Below are positions 45,694 to 54,483 of a stretch of DNA of 64,000 bases, piece after piece (within the stretch, counting starts at the first letter, position 1; every line of letters begins with the position of its first letter). Source of the stretch: Sinorhizobium glycinis (GTDB lineage Bacteria > Pseudomonadota > Alphaproteobacteria > Rhizobiales > Rhizobiaceae); the NCBI RefSeq assembly GCF_001651865.1, contig NZ_LPUX01000064.1, positions 1-64,000 of the forward strand. Reading direction: 5' to 3'. Made by a program: the position numbers and the translations under genes. Under the pieces are notes generated by a model. It saw nothing but the letters and a program-made list of their open reading frames with translations. It was not told the DNA's origin and did not search any database.

Positions 45694-46857
45694 CTATTTC
45701 GTCTCGGCAAAGAGTTCGCGCCCGATCAGCATGCGGCGGATCTCGCTCGTGCCGGCGCCGATCTCGTAGAGCTTGGCGTCGCGCAGCAGCCGGCCGGCCG
45801 GATAGTCATTGGTATAGCCGTTGCCGCCGAGCGCCTGGATCGCTTCGAGCGCCATCATGGTGGCCTTCTCGGCCGCGTAGAGAATGCAGCCGGCAGCGTC
45901 CTTGCGCGCCGTCTCGCCGCGGTCGCAGGCCGACGCCACCGCATAGACATAGGCGCGCGCCGCATTCATCGTCACGTACATGTCGGCAAGTTTTCCCTGC
46001 ATCAACTGGAATTCGCCGATCGGCTGGCCGAACTGCTTACGTTCATGGAGATAGGGGAGGACGACATCGAGGCAAGCCGCCATGATGCCGAGCGGGCCGG
46101 CGGAAAGCACGACGCGCTCGTAATCGAGGCCCGACATCAGCACCTTGACGCCCTCGCCGACCTTGCCGAGCACGTTCTCTTCCGGCACCTCGCAGTCCCG
46201 GAAGATGAGCTCGCACGTGTTCGAGCCACGCATGCCGAGCTTGTCGAGTTTCTGGCCGGTCGAGAAGCCGGGGAAGGTCCTTTCGACCAGGAAGGCGGTA
46301 ATACCGCGCGGCCCGGCCGCAGGGTCGGTCTTGGCATAGACGACAAGCACATCGGCATCGGGGCCGTTGGTGATCCACATCTTGTTGCCGTTCAAGACGT
46401 AGCGGTCGCCGCGCTTGTCTGCCTTGAGCTTCATCGACACGACGTCCGAGCCGGCCCCCGGCTCCGACATGGCGAGCGCTCCGACATGTTCGCCCGAGAT
46501 CAGCTTCGGAAGATATTTCGCCTTCTGCGCCGGGTTGCCGTTGCGGTTGATCTGGTTGACACAGAGGTTGGAATGAGCGCCGTAGCTCAAGCCCACCGAA
46601 GCGGAAGCGCGGCTGATCTCCTCCATGGCCACACAATGGGCGAGATAGCCGAGACCGGCGCCGCCATAGGCCTCGTCGGCAGTGATGCCGAGCAGGCCGA
46701 GTTCGCCCATCTCCCGCCAGAGCGGCGCCGGGAAGGCATTGCTGCGGTCCGTTTCGTCCGCCAGCGGCGCGATCCGCTCGGACGCGAAGCGGCGCACGCT
46801 GTCCCGCAATGCATCGATCTCCTCGCCAAGGGCGAAGTTCAAACCACCTTCGAACAT
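45694..46857 (-). CDS. ivd: Isovaleryl-CoA dehydrogenase
   Basis: The 387-residue acyl-CoA dehydrogenase has the FAD-binding [10 protein letters not shown] and [10 protein letters not shown] motifs, the base E247 in [12 protein letters not shown] (the isovaleryl-CoA dehydrogenase position) and a C-terminal [12 protein letters not shown] in which the position of the medium-chain enzyme's Glu is Ala. This pattern is diagnostic for isovaleryl-CoA dehydrogenase. It oxidises isovaleryl-CoA to 3-methylcrotonyl-CoA with electrons to ETF. It is the first gene of the leucine operon; GGAGGAGA lies before the ATG. Confidence 0.94.
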   Translation of the reverse strand: MFEGGLNFALGEEIDALRDSVRRFASERIAPLADETDRSNAFPAPLWREMGELGLLGITADEAYGGAGLGYLAHCVAMEEISRASASVGLSYGAHSNLCVNQINRNGNPAQKAKYLPKLISGEHVGALAMSEPGAGSDVVSMKLKADKRGDRYVLNGNKMWITNGPDADVLVVYAKTDPAAGPRGITAFLVERTFPGFSTGQKLDKLGMRGSNTCELIFRDCEVPEENVLGKVGEGVKVLMSGLDYERVVLSAGPLGIMAACLDVVLPYLHERKQFGQPIGEFQLMQGKLADMYVTMNAARAYVYAVASACDRGETARKDAAGCILYAAEKATMMALEAIQALGGNGYTNDYPAGRLLRDAKLYEIGAGTSEIRRMLIGRELFAETK

Positions 46858-47160
46858 CCCATTCTCCTCCCAGCGCCCGCTGACGATCTCCTCATCATCG
46901 GCTGTCGCCCATGTTACCGCTCTGCGGTCCTCTCACGAACGATAACATCGCCGCCGGCTAATTTCCTTCCAAAGAGCCGGGCGGCCAAGCATGAATTGCA
47001 AAGGAGCCGGCGCGAAAGCGGCGCAATGATGCTTTGATGGCGTAAGGCGTATACCGCTGGGACGAGTGGCCGGCGCGGCCACTGCTTCATCGGGGACAAA
47101 GATACGAAGTTATTCCGCGGCTTGCCTCGAATTTCTCACATTCAACATTCCATATAGGGT
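46858..47160. promoter_or_regulatory. Upstream region of the leucine operon
   Basis: These 303 bases separate the isovaleryl-CoA dehydrogenase gene from a small plus-strand gene and should hold the operon promoter. I see no clear operator palindrome and no convincing gene. Confidence 0.4.
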
Positions 47161-47304
47161 ATGCCGAAGCGCACCGACAAAGCAGGCATAGCCTTCCTCG
47201 TGCTTATCTGTATCCTCGTCGCTCTCGTGGTCAGTCTTCTCGCACTGGATCCGGGAGTGGAGGAGGCCCCACCCCTCAGACCGGCAATTGTTCCGGACAA
47301 CTAG
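47161..47304 (+). CDS. Small single-span membrane protein, 47 residues
   Basis: The frame from ATG 47161 to TAG encodes 47 residues: a basic start (MPKRTDKAG), one strongly hydrophobic segment (IAFLVLICILVALVVSLLAL, about 20 residues) and an acidic, Pro-rich tail (DPGVEEAPPLRPAIVPDN). The charge order predicts the N-terminus inside. AGGGT directly before ATG is a poor ribosome-binding site, so expression is uncertain. Function is unknown. Confidence 0.45.
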   Translation: MPKRTDKAGIAFLVLICILVALVVSLLALDPGVEEAPPLRPAIVPDN

Positions 47305-47414
47305 ATTGGTTCACGCCGACCACCCGGTTGCCGGCGATCGGCGGCGGCCCTTGCCTACTTTCTCGGATTATGGCCCCATCACAGTCTGCGTGTGGCAACA
47401 ATTGGTGGCCTCCA

Positions 47415-47648
47415 ATGTCTGATGCAAAACCGGAAATTACAGATCAGGTCCTGGCCGATCTGATCAGTGACCAGATCGAGCAGCGTCATGCAACCGAACT
47501 CCGAGCAATTCTCTCAACCGGTAATGAGATCACCATGCACGGAAAGTTCACCGTCGGCCGGGACTTCATCATTTATCGAACGACGAAGGATAATAGCGGC
47601 AAGTGGGCGATGACACCCTTCTCTCATATCGTGCAGTTGATAATCTGA
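47415..47648 (+). CDS. Small hypothetical protein
   Basis: The 77-residue product from ATG 47415 is soluble and acidic at the N-terminus (MSDAKPEITDQVLADLISDQ), with a basic centre (IIYRTTKDNSGKW). There is no signal peptide or membrane segment. GGTGGCC lies upstream of the start. It converges with the aldolase gene, 22 bases away. I do not recognise a family. Confidence 0.5.
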   Translation: MSDAKPEITDQVLADLISDQIEQRHATELRAILSTGNEITMHGKFTVGRDFIIYRTTKDNSGKWAMTPFSHIVQLII

Positions 47649-47670
47649 TACCGAGGCCGCGACGGAAGAT

Positions 47671-48375
47671 TCACGCCTTGCTGCGCGGGCGGGCAACATC
47701 GTTCACCCCATCCGCATCCGGCGCCTGGCCGTAGCTCATGCGGCGCATCTGGGCGATGACGCGCTCCATCTCGTCGTCGGGCAGGATCGGCGGTTCGCCA
47801 AGGGTGAGAGCCTGGACATAGATCCTCGACAGCGTCTCGACCTCGATCGCGAGCCAGAGCGCCGATTCGAGCGTCTTGCCGAGCGAGATCTGGCCGTGCT
47901 GGCCAAGCAGACAGGCGGTGCGGTCCTTGAGCGCGACGAGCGCGTTGTCGGAGAGCGCCTGCGTTCCGAAGGTGGCGTATTCGGCGCAGCGGATCGTCGT
48001 GCCGCCGGCAATGCCCGTCATGTAGTGGAAGCTCGGAATGGTCTTGTGGTGGCAGGCAAGCGTCGTCGCATAGATCGAGTGGCAATGCAGCACGACGTCG
48101 ATATCGGTGCGTGCGCGCAGGATATCGCGATGGAACCGCCATTCCGACGACGGCCGATGGCCGGCGTAGGTCCCGTCGAAATCCATCTCGACCAGATCTT
48201 CCGGTTGCATCGTGTCATAGGGCATCGAAGAGGGCGTGATCAGGAATCCATCACCGGCCCGGACCGAAAGATTGCCGGCCGTGCCCTGGTTGATGCCGCT
48301 CGAGTTCATCCGCCGGCAGATGTCCACCATCTCGCGCCGGAGCGCCAGCTTGTCGGTCGTCGCGGTTTCAGTCAT
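47671..48375 (-). CDS. Class II aldolase (fuculose-1-phosphate aldolase-like)
   Basis: The 234-residue protein is a zinc-dependent class II aldolase/adducin-family member. Its metal and catalytic residues E78 (SSEWRFH), H97 and H99 (LHCHSIYATT) and H160 (GQHGQ) match FucA's E73, H92, H94 and H155 with a constant offset of five. It should split a ketose-1-phosphate into DHAP and an aldehyde. The start overlaps the kinase stop by 8 bases, so it probably uses the kinase product. AGGAAG precedes ATG 48375. Confidence 0.88.
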   Translation of the reverse strand: MTETATTDKLALRREMVDICRRMNSSGINQGTAGNLSVRAGDGFLITPSSMPYDTMQPEDLVEMDFDGTYAGHRPSSEWRFHRDILRARTDIDVVLHCHSIYATTLACHHKTIPSFHYMTGIAGGTTIRCAEYATFGTQALSDNALVALKDRTACLLGQHGQISLGKTLESALWLAIEVETLSRIYVQALTLGEPPILPDDEMERVIAQMRRMSYGQAPDADGVNDVARPRSKA

Positions 48376-49813
48376 GAAAGCTTCCTTTCGTGTGTTCGAA
48401 TTCGTCTTGCCTGCCCGGCGCGGCGCGGGCAAGGCTGCGCCAATCGGCGGCGTAGCCGCGAAGTTCGGTCTTCAGCGCCGTGAGATCGGCCGGCTCGCCA
48501 AGGGAAAGCAGTGCCGGGCGGCGGCGCGTTTCCTCGCCGGCGAGCAGCGCCGCACCGGCCGCGACGCCGTAGGCATCGAGGTTGACGCGCACCTGCCGAT
48601 CAGGAAGCACTGCCGCCACCAACTGCGCGTAAAGGGGATCGCGCAAGAAACTGCCATCCAAGACCACGAGGCTGTCGTCGCCGAGCGCCTCAAGGCACTC
48701 GATCGTCAGCAGCGCGCAATAGAGGATGGCCAAGGCCTTGCGCTCCATCGGCGTCTCGGCCGATCGGCCAAGAATACGACCTCTGCCGGCGCTTCCGGGG
48801 AACAGTCCGTCGTCGTCCCCGAAGGAAGGAGTGGCGAATACGCGTTCGCTGATGAGGCGGCCTAGAATATCAACCGGAACGTCCGCTGCCGGAGCGTCCT
48901 TGCCGGCAATGTGGGAGAACTCCCGTCCGCCCATCGTCAGGATGCCGCCGAGCGGCTTGCCGAACACATCGCTGTTCAAGGTCATGCCGCGGTGCTCGTC
49001 GAGCCGCTCGATCGGTGTCGAACCGGAAAAGCCGACGATCCAGGTTCCCGTCGAGATCACCGTGAAGTCCCGCAGGCCTGCGGCATGATAGCGATAATGA
49101 TTGAGGCTGCTGTCATGGCCGCCCGTCAACACAGACAGACCATTCGGCAACCCGAAGCGCTTGACAAGTTCGGGCCGGACAGGCCCAAGCGCATGCCAGG
49201 CCTTGGCGAAGGGCGGCATCAGGTGCTCCCAGCCGCGGGCGCTGACGATCGGCGCCCAGCGCCCTTCCGCGACGTTCCAGAGATGCGACTGGGCGCCGAG
49301 AAAGCTCGCTTCCGAAGCTGCGACGCCGGAAAGCCGCCAGGCCCAATATTGCGGCAGGCCGAGATACCAGCGAGCCTTGGCAAAGGCGCCTGGCTCGCGC
49401 TGTGCCATCCAATAGAGCTGGCGGGCCTGATGCGTCGCGCCATGCATCGTGGCACTGCCGCGGTCGAGAAAGGTACCGGCGAACGGCGCATAGGCCTCGC
49501 GGATGTCGTCCGGCAGCGGCTGCTCGTAGTCGATCATCGGCAGCACGGCACCATCGCCGGCATCCGGGTCGGCGCCGGTCAGCACACCGCCGGAGCCGTG
49601 CCCCGCCGTCACCAGGGCGGCGAGATCGTAGCGCCGCGACAGAGCCGCGAGAGTATCGAAAACCCACTCACCCAAGCTCTGGAGATCGTGATGACGCCAG
49701 GGCGGACCCGGCCGAACAGGGTTGGGAACGCTGAGCGTCTCGACGATCGTGCCGTCCGCCGCGGCGGCGCTGAGCTTGACATTGGTCTTGCCGACGTCGA
49801 GGACGGCGATCAT
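48368..49813 (-). CDS. FGGY-family ketose kinase
   Basis: The 481-residue protein has the N-terminal phosphate loop VLDVGKTNVKL, the catalytic Asp in GGHDSSLNHY (near 235), ISTGTWIVGFSG and a C-terminal VLDGSFLRDP and AYGVAAGAAL adenosine site. It resembles the rhamnulokinase/fuculokinase side of FGGY more than xylulokinase. ATG 49813 is preferred (GGAAGGA upstream); the in-frame ATG 49912, which overlaps the epimerase stop, would add a charged 33-residue extension not typical of the family. It probably phosphorylates the ketose made by the adjacent 3-epimerase. Confidence 0.87.
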   Translation of the reverse strand: MIAVLDVGKTNVKLSAAAADGTIVETLSVPNPVRPGPPWRHHDLQSLGEWVFDTLAALSRRYDLAALVTAGHGSGGVLTGADPDAGDGAVLPMIDYEQPLPDDIREAYAPFAGTFLDRGSATMHGATHQARQLYWMAQREPGAFAKARWYLGLPQYWAWRLSGVAASEASFLGAQSHLWNVAEGRWAPIVSARGWEHLMPPFAKAWHALGPVRPELVKRFGLPNGLSVLTGGHDSSLNHYRYHAAGLRDFTVISTGTWIVGFSGSTPIERLDEHRGMTLNSDVFGKPLGGILTMGGREFSHIAGKDAPAADVPVDILGRLISERVFATPSFGDDDGLFPGSAGRGRILGRSAETPMERKALAILYCALLTIECLEALGDDSLVVLDGSFLRDPLYAQLVAAVLPDRQVRVNLDAYGVAAGAALLAGEETRRRPALLSLGEPADLTALKTELRGYAADWRSLARAAPGRQDEFEHTKGSFHD

Positions 49814-49911
49814 CGCCGCGTCCTTCCCTCGATCGCTCACCACCGCCTCCACCTCCTGTTCCTTCGAGGGCCGCGCGCGGCCAGACCGAGCCTGCCCGCC
49901 GTTCTGGCTCA

Positions 49912-50766
49912 TCAGATCAGGCCATATTGCCTGGCCTTGTTGCGCAGGAAAGGCAGGCCGTTGCCCATCACTTCCTCCTCGTCCTTCGCGACCGGACGCC
50001 AGACGGCAAGGCCGTAGGCCACTTCCGGCGGCATATTGATGAAGCTTTCCATGGCAAGCCCGCCCTTGAAGCCGATCGCCGCGAGCGTCGCGAAAATCTC
50101 ATCCCAGTCACAGGTGCCATATCCGGGCGTGCCGCGGTCGCTCTCCGACAGATGGATATATTTCAGGTGCTCTCGGGCATCGAGGATGCCGTTGGCGACG
50201 CCCTTCTCCTCGATGTTCATGTGGTAGGTGTCGAGGTGCACGAAGATGTTGTCGGCGCCGACCCGCTCGATCATTTGCACCGCCTGCCAGCCGGTATTGA
50301 TCAGGTGGTTCTCATAGCGGTTGACGGCTTCGACGCCGAGTTCGATGCCGCGCGACCTGGCGTGCTTGGCGGCTGCCGTCAGCACGCGGGCGATATTGTC
50401 GTATTCCGCTTCGGTCGGCGGCACGCCGGTCCGCTCGCCGATACCGCCATAGATCACGCCGGAAAGCGCCTCGCCGCCGAGATCGGCAGTCTTGTCGATC
50501 GCCACCTTCAGGTGGTCGATCGCCGCGTCCGGGCGCACCGATGCCCAGGCGCGCTCGGGCAGGCCCAGCGAGCAGAGCGCGCGCAGCCGGTGTTTCTCGA
50601 GCAGCGCACGGGTGTGTTCCGTGTCGACGGCCGGCGGATTGAGCATCGGGATCTCGATGAAATCGACCTTATATTTGATCGCGGCCGCGACGGCCCGCTC
50701 GGCACCCGGCCGATCCCAGTTCATGGTCCACATGCTCGTATGGACGCCAAAACCCTGCATGGTCAT
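49912..50766 (-). CDS. D-tagatose/D-allulose 3-epimerase-family TIM barrel
   Basis: The 284-residue protein has metal ligands E146 (VEAVNRYE), D179 (LDTYHMN), H205 (IHLSES) and E240 (AMES), plus H182 and R211 (SDRG). They match Pseudomonas cichorii D-tagatose 3-epimerase positions 152, 185, 211, 246, 188 and 217 with a constant offset of six. Such enzymes epimerise free ketoses at C3 using Mn or Co. It overlaps the end of the permease gene; ATG 50766 has AGAGGAT upstream. It probably converts the imported ketose to the form the kinase accepts. Confidence 0.9.
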   Translation of the reverse strand: MTMQGFGVHTSMWTMNWDRPGAERAVAAAIKYKVDFIEIPMLNPPAVDTEHTRALLEKHRLRALCSLGLPERAWASVRPDAAIDHLKVAIDKTADLGGEALSGVIYGGIGERTGVPPTEAEYDNIARVLTAAAKHARSRGIELGVEAVNRYENHLINTGWQAVQMIERVGADNIFVHLDTYHMNIEEKGVANGILDAREHLKYIHLSESDRGTPGYGTCDWDEIFATLAAIGFKGGLAMESFINMPPEVAYGLAVWRPVAKDEEEVMGNGLPFLRNKARQYGLI

Positions 50767-51761
50767 GATCCTCTTCTGACGATTGAAATCTTGATCCTGG
50801 AAGCGACCCATCGAAGGATCATCACGCCGACGAGCAGGATGCCCCAGACGGCGGTTGCAAGATGCTGGTTGGCTCCGATGAGATTGAGCCCGGACGAGAG
50901 AAGCTGCAGCACGACCAGCGCCACGAAGACCGGGATGACCCGGCCGAAGCCGCCGAACGGATTGACGCCGCCGAGGAAGCAGGCAAGCACGGTGATCAGC
51001 AGGTAGGACTCACCGTGGCCGATGCGCACCGAATTGAACCGTGCCAGCATGATGATGCCGGCGATGGCGCACATGACGCCGGAGAGCGTGTAGACGAGCA
51101 CGATCGCCTTGCGCGTATTGATGCCGGAATAGCGGGTCGCCTCGAGGTTCGAGCCGATCATATAGGTGTTGAAGCCCAGCTTGGTGCGGCCGAGCAGCAC
51201 GTGCCAGCCGAGCACGCAGGCGATGAAGACGATGAGCGGCACGGGGATACCGGCGATCGAGCCATGGCCGATCGGCCCCATGAAGGCGGGGAAGCCGGAA
51301 ATATCGCCGCCGCGCGTCAAAAACTCGCCGAGCCCACGCAGAAAGATCATCATCGAGAGCGACACGAGGATCGGATGGGCGCGGGTAAAGGCGATCACCA
51401 GCCCCATCACGACGCCGCTCGCCGCGCCGACCATCAGCGCCAGCAGGCAGCCGGCGATGAAGATACCGATGCCGGCGTCGACGCCGCCATTTTCCCTGAG
51501 GACCCAGGCGACCGTCAGCCCGGCGATGTTCGCCGTAAAGGTGATCGCCAGATTGAGGCCGCCGGTAAGGATAGGCAGCAGCATGGCTAGCGTCAGCAGG
51601 CCGAGTTCCGGAAGCTGGAAGGCGACGGAACCGAAGGTCGCGGCACTCAGGAACTGCGGCGAGGCAATGCCGAAGACGAGGACGACGGCGACGAAGGCGA
51701 GGCCGGGACCGGCCATCTCGGGTCCCAGGGCGGTTTTGACGCGTTCGAGGATCGAGATCAT
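50763..51761 (-). CDS. Sugar ABC transporter permease (CUT2), second subunit
   Basis: The 332-residue inner-membrane protein has about nine hydrophobic segments and CUT2 motifs: LLTLAMLLPILTGGLNLAI (near 54-72), FTRAHPILVSLSMMIFLRGL and ESYLLITVLACFLGGVNPFGG (ATPase contact). Its start overlaps the stop of the first permease (ATGA) and its end overlaps the epimerase start. It pairs with the permease at 51758-52756 as a heterodimer. Confidence 0.9.
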   Translation of the reverse strand: MISILERVKTALGPEMAGPGLAFVAVVLVFGIASPQFLSAATFGSVAFQLPELGLLTLAMLLPILTGGLNLAITFTANIAGLTVAWVLRENGGVDAGIGIFIAGCLLALMVGAASGVVMGLVIAFTRAHPILVSLSMMIFLRGLGEFLTRGGDISGFPAFMGPIGHGSIAGIPVPLIVFIACVLGWHVLLGRTKLGFNTYMIGSNLEATRYSGINTRKAIVLVYTLSGVMCAIAGIIMLARFNSVRIGHGESYLLITVLACFLGGVNPFGGFGRVIPVFVALVVLQLLSSGLNLIGANQHLATAVWGILLVGVMILRWVASRIKISIVRRGS

Positions 51762-52756
51762 CGTCCCGCCCCCCGTCCGACGAAAGGCAGCAGACGCTCT
51801 ATCCGGGTGTTGGAAAGCGTGATGGCGACGAGGATGATGGCGCCGACGATCATCTTGAAGGCGAAGGGGGAGACGCCCATCAGGTTGAGGCCGTTCTGGG
51901 TAATCGAGATCAACAGCACGCCGAGCACGCAGCCGAGCACCGAACCCTTTCCGCCGCCGAGGCGGGCCCCGCCGAGCACGACCGCCGCAAGCACGTCGAG
52001 CTCGCGGCCGTAGAGCGCGTTCGGCACCACCTCCTGCGCATAATGCGCCTGGATGAGCCCGCCGATGCCGGCCATCAGGCCGAGCCAGCCGAAGGCGATG
52101 AACTGCATCGCGCCGATATTGATGCCGAAGCGGCGCGCCCCCTCCGGATTGTCGCCGAAGGCGTAAAGCTGCCGGCCGATCGTGGTGCGGGTGATCAGCA
52201 TCCAGGTGGCGACGACGCAGATCACCATGACGAGAACCGGCAGCGTGATCTCGATCCAGGTGCCGTCCGGCATCTCCTGCTCGAAGAGAATGACGCGGTC
52301 GGTCAGCCATTCGGGCAGGTCGTAGATCGACACGCCCCTGGTGAAGAACATCAGCAGCCCGAAATAGATGTTGAAGGTGGAGATCGTCGCGACGATCGAG
52401 ATGATCCGGAAGCGGTGGATCAGAAAGGCGTTGAGGCAGCCGAGCAGCACACCGAGCGAGCCGGCGATCAGGAGCCCGGAGATCCAGCCGCCTCCGCCGA
52501 TCCAGCCGAGCGCGATCGCCGTACAATACTGGACGACGGAAGCGGCGACGGCAAAGGAGATGTCGATGCCGCCGGCGATCAGCACCACCAGGAGACCGAC
52601 GGCGAAGATGATGTTGACGGCGCTGATGTTCAGGAGGTCGAAGGCGTTGCCGAGCGAGAAGAAGTTCGCCGTGGCGACGGAAAGCACGGTGCTGATGATG
52701 ACGATCACCGCCAGCAGCGAGAACTCGGTCGCGTGAGTGCGGATCAAGCTACGCAT
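51758..52756 (-). CDS. Sugar ABC transporter permease (CUT2), first subunit
   Basis: The 332-residue inner-membrane protein has the RbsC-like LLVVLIAGGIDISFAVAASV (near 53-72) and RELDVLAAVVLGGARLGGGK (near 268-287). ATG 52756 overlaps the ATPase stop by 8 bases. A longer frame upstream is shadowed by the ATPase gene. The two different permeases in a row indicate a heterodimeric importer like AI-2 or rhamnose systems. Confidence 0.9.
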   Translation of the reverse strand: MRSLIRTHATEFSLLAVIVIISTVLSVATANFFSLGNAFDLLNISAVNIIFAVGLLVVLIAGGIDISFAVAASVVQYCTAIALGWIGGGGWISGLLIAGSLGVLLGCLNAFLIHRFRIISIVATISTFNIYFGLLMFFTRGVSIYDLPEWLTDRVILFEQEMPDGTWIEITLPVLVMVICVVATWMLITRTTIGRQLYAFGDNPEGARRFGINIGAMQFIAFGWLGLMAGIGGLIQAHYAQEVVPNALYGRELDVLAAVVLGGARLGGGKGSVLGCVLGVLLISITQNGLNLMGVSPFAFKMIVGAIILVAITLSNTRIERLLPFVGRGAGR

Positions 52757-54263
52757 AGACGGCGGCCTCGATCTCCTCCAGGCGCGCCTGGCGCGGGTCA
52801 TAGGTGCCGACGATGCGACCCTGCGCCATATGCAGCACCCGGTCGGCATTGAAATAGACCTCCGGCACCTCGTCGGAGATCAGGATGATCGCCAGCCCGC
52901 TCTCGGCGAGCCTGGCAACGATGTCGAAGATCCCGGCGCGGGCGCCGACATCGACGCCGACGGTGGGGCAGTCGAGGATGAGGAGCTTCGGGTCGGTAGC
53001 GAGCCATTTGGCGATCGCGACGCGCTGCTGGTTGCCGCCGGAAAGCGTCGAGATCGCATCCGCCTGGCGGCCGATCCTGACGCCGAGATCGGCGATCCAG
53101 CGGGACACGAGGCTGCGCTTGCGATCCTCCGAAAGAAGCCCTCCGGAGAGAATTTTGCGCAACGAGGCGATCACCAGATTGTCGGCAATCGCCTGCGGCT
53201 GGATGAGCCCCAGCGACAGCCGGTCCTCCGAGAGATAGGCGACACCCGCCTTGATCGCGTCGCGGTTCGAGCCGAAGCGGACCTCCTTGCCCTCGATGCT
53301 GATCGCCCCCGAGGCAGGCTTCAGCATGCCGAACAGGGCGAGCGCCAGCTCGGTCCGCCCCGCCCCGAGCAGGCCGGTGATACCGACGGTTTCGCCGCGG
53401 CGGACGGTCAGAGAAATATCCTCGAATTGGCCCGGTCGCGTCAGCCCGCGAACCTCGAGCACCACCGGCTGATCGTCCCTCGGGCGGGCGCGGACGTGCT
53501 GGTCGAAGGTCTTGCCGGTCATCAGTTCCGTGATGCGCGACTGCGTCATGCCGGCGGCCGGATAGACCCCGACCAGCGCGCCGTCGCGCAGTACCGTGAT
53601 GCGGCTCGAAATCTCCAGCACCTCGGCCAGGCGGTGGCTGACGAAGACGACGGCAACGCCGGAGGCTGAAAGCGTGCGGACGATCTCGAGAAGATGGTCG
53701 GTCTCCGACTGCGTCAGCGATGCCGTCGGCTCGTCCATGAAGACGAGCTTCGCCTCGCCGATAAGGGCCCGGGCGATCGCGACGATCTGGCGCTGGGCGA
53801 TCGCGTATTCCTTGAGGGGGAGCTCGACGTCGAGCGTGACGCCGAGACGGGCGAGCGCGTCGATGGCGATCCGCCGCATGCGATTGTAGTCGACGAGGCG
53901 CGGCCGGCGACCGAGGACCTCGTGGAAGGCGATGTTCTCGGCGACGCTCATTTCCGGGAAAAGCGCCAGATCCTGCCAGATCACCTGGATGCCGCGGTCC
54001 TGGGCGGTGACCGGCGACATGTGCGAATAGATCTCGCCGTCATATTCGATGACCGCCCCGTCCGCGGGGCGATAGACGCCGGTGATCACCTTGATCAGCG
54101 TGCTCTTGCCGCAGCCGTTCTCGCCTGCGAGACAATGCACCTCACCCGGACGCCCCTCGAAGCTCACATTCTTCAGCGCCTTGACGCCGCCGAAGGTCAT
54201 GTTGATGTTGCGAAGGGACAGAAGCGGCTTTTCGCCGACCGTCGCGCTCGTTGCCTGATGCAT
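52749..54263 (-). CDS. Sugar ABC transporter ATP-binding protein, two ABC domains
   Basis: The 504-residue protein has two ABC domains. The first has Walker A GENGCGKST, YAIAQRQIVAIARAL in place of the usual LSGGQ signature, and Walker B LVFMDEPTASL. The second has the degenerate GLLGAGRTELAL, signature LSGGNQQRV and Walker B LLILDCPTVGVD, where the catalytic Glu is Cys. The second site is therefore probably non-hydrolytic and the first site does the work. The organisation is of RbsA/XylG/RhaT type. It lies after a family 1 repeat that follows the binding-protein gene. Confidence 0.92.
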   Translation of the reverse strand: MHQATSATVGEKPLLSLRNINMTFGGVKALKNVSFEGRPGEVHCLAGENGCGKSTLIKVITGVYRPADGAVIEYDGEIYSHMSPVTAQDRGIQVIWQDLALFPEMSVAENIAFHEVLGRRPRLVDYNRMRRIAIDALARLGVTLDVELPLKEYAIAQRQIVAIARALIGEAKLVFMDEPTASLTQSETDHLLEIVRTLSASGVAVVFVSHRLAEVLEISSRITVLRDGALVGVYPAAGMTQSRITELMTGKTFDQHVRARPRDDQPVVLEVRGLTRPGQFEDISLTVRRGETVGITGLLGAGRTELALALFGMLKPASGAISIEGKEVRFGSNRDAIKAGVAYLSEDRLSLGLIQPQAIADNLVIASLRKILSGGLLSEDRKRSLVSRWIADLGVRIGRQADAISTLSGGNQQRVAIAKWLATDPKLLILDCPTVGVDVGARAGIFDIVARLAESGLAIILISDEVPEVYFNADRVLHMAQGRIVGTYDPRQARLEEIEAAVYA

Positions 54264-54343
54264 GAACCCTGCGCCTGTCGAAACTTCGTTTCATGAGACT
54301 TGCCAGGCCGGCCGGAGCCGGCCCAGCAGCCGGGAGAACCCGT

Positions 54344-54445
54344 CCGCATGTCTCCTCAAATCGACCCCGATTCGAGGACAAAGACATGCGGCAATTCTAA
54401 GTGCTACAGCGACCTTTGCGCGTCTCATTACGCGCGGCGCTGTAG
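54344..54445. repeat. Full-length palindromic intergenic repeat, family 1
   Basis: The same two-part element as at 32458-32563: arms CCGCATGTCT and AGACATGCGG around a degenerate CTCAAATCGACC centre, then CTACAGCG and CGCTGTAG around CGCGTC and TTACGCGCG. It lies between the sugar-binding-protein gene and the ATPase gene. The rest of 54264-54483 is otherwise featureless. Confidence 0.88.
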
Positions 54446-54483
54446 GCGGGATGCACGGCGCGGCATCCCGCCAGGAACCACTA

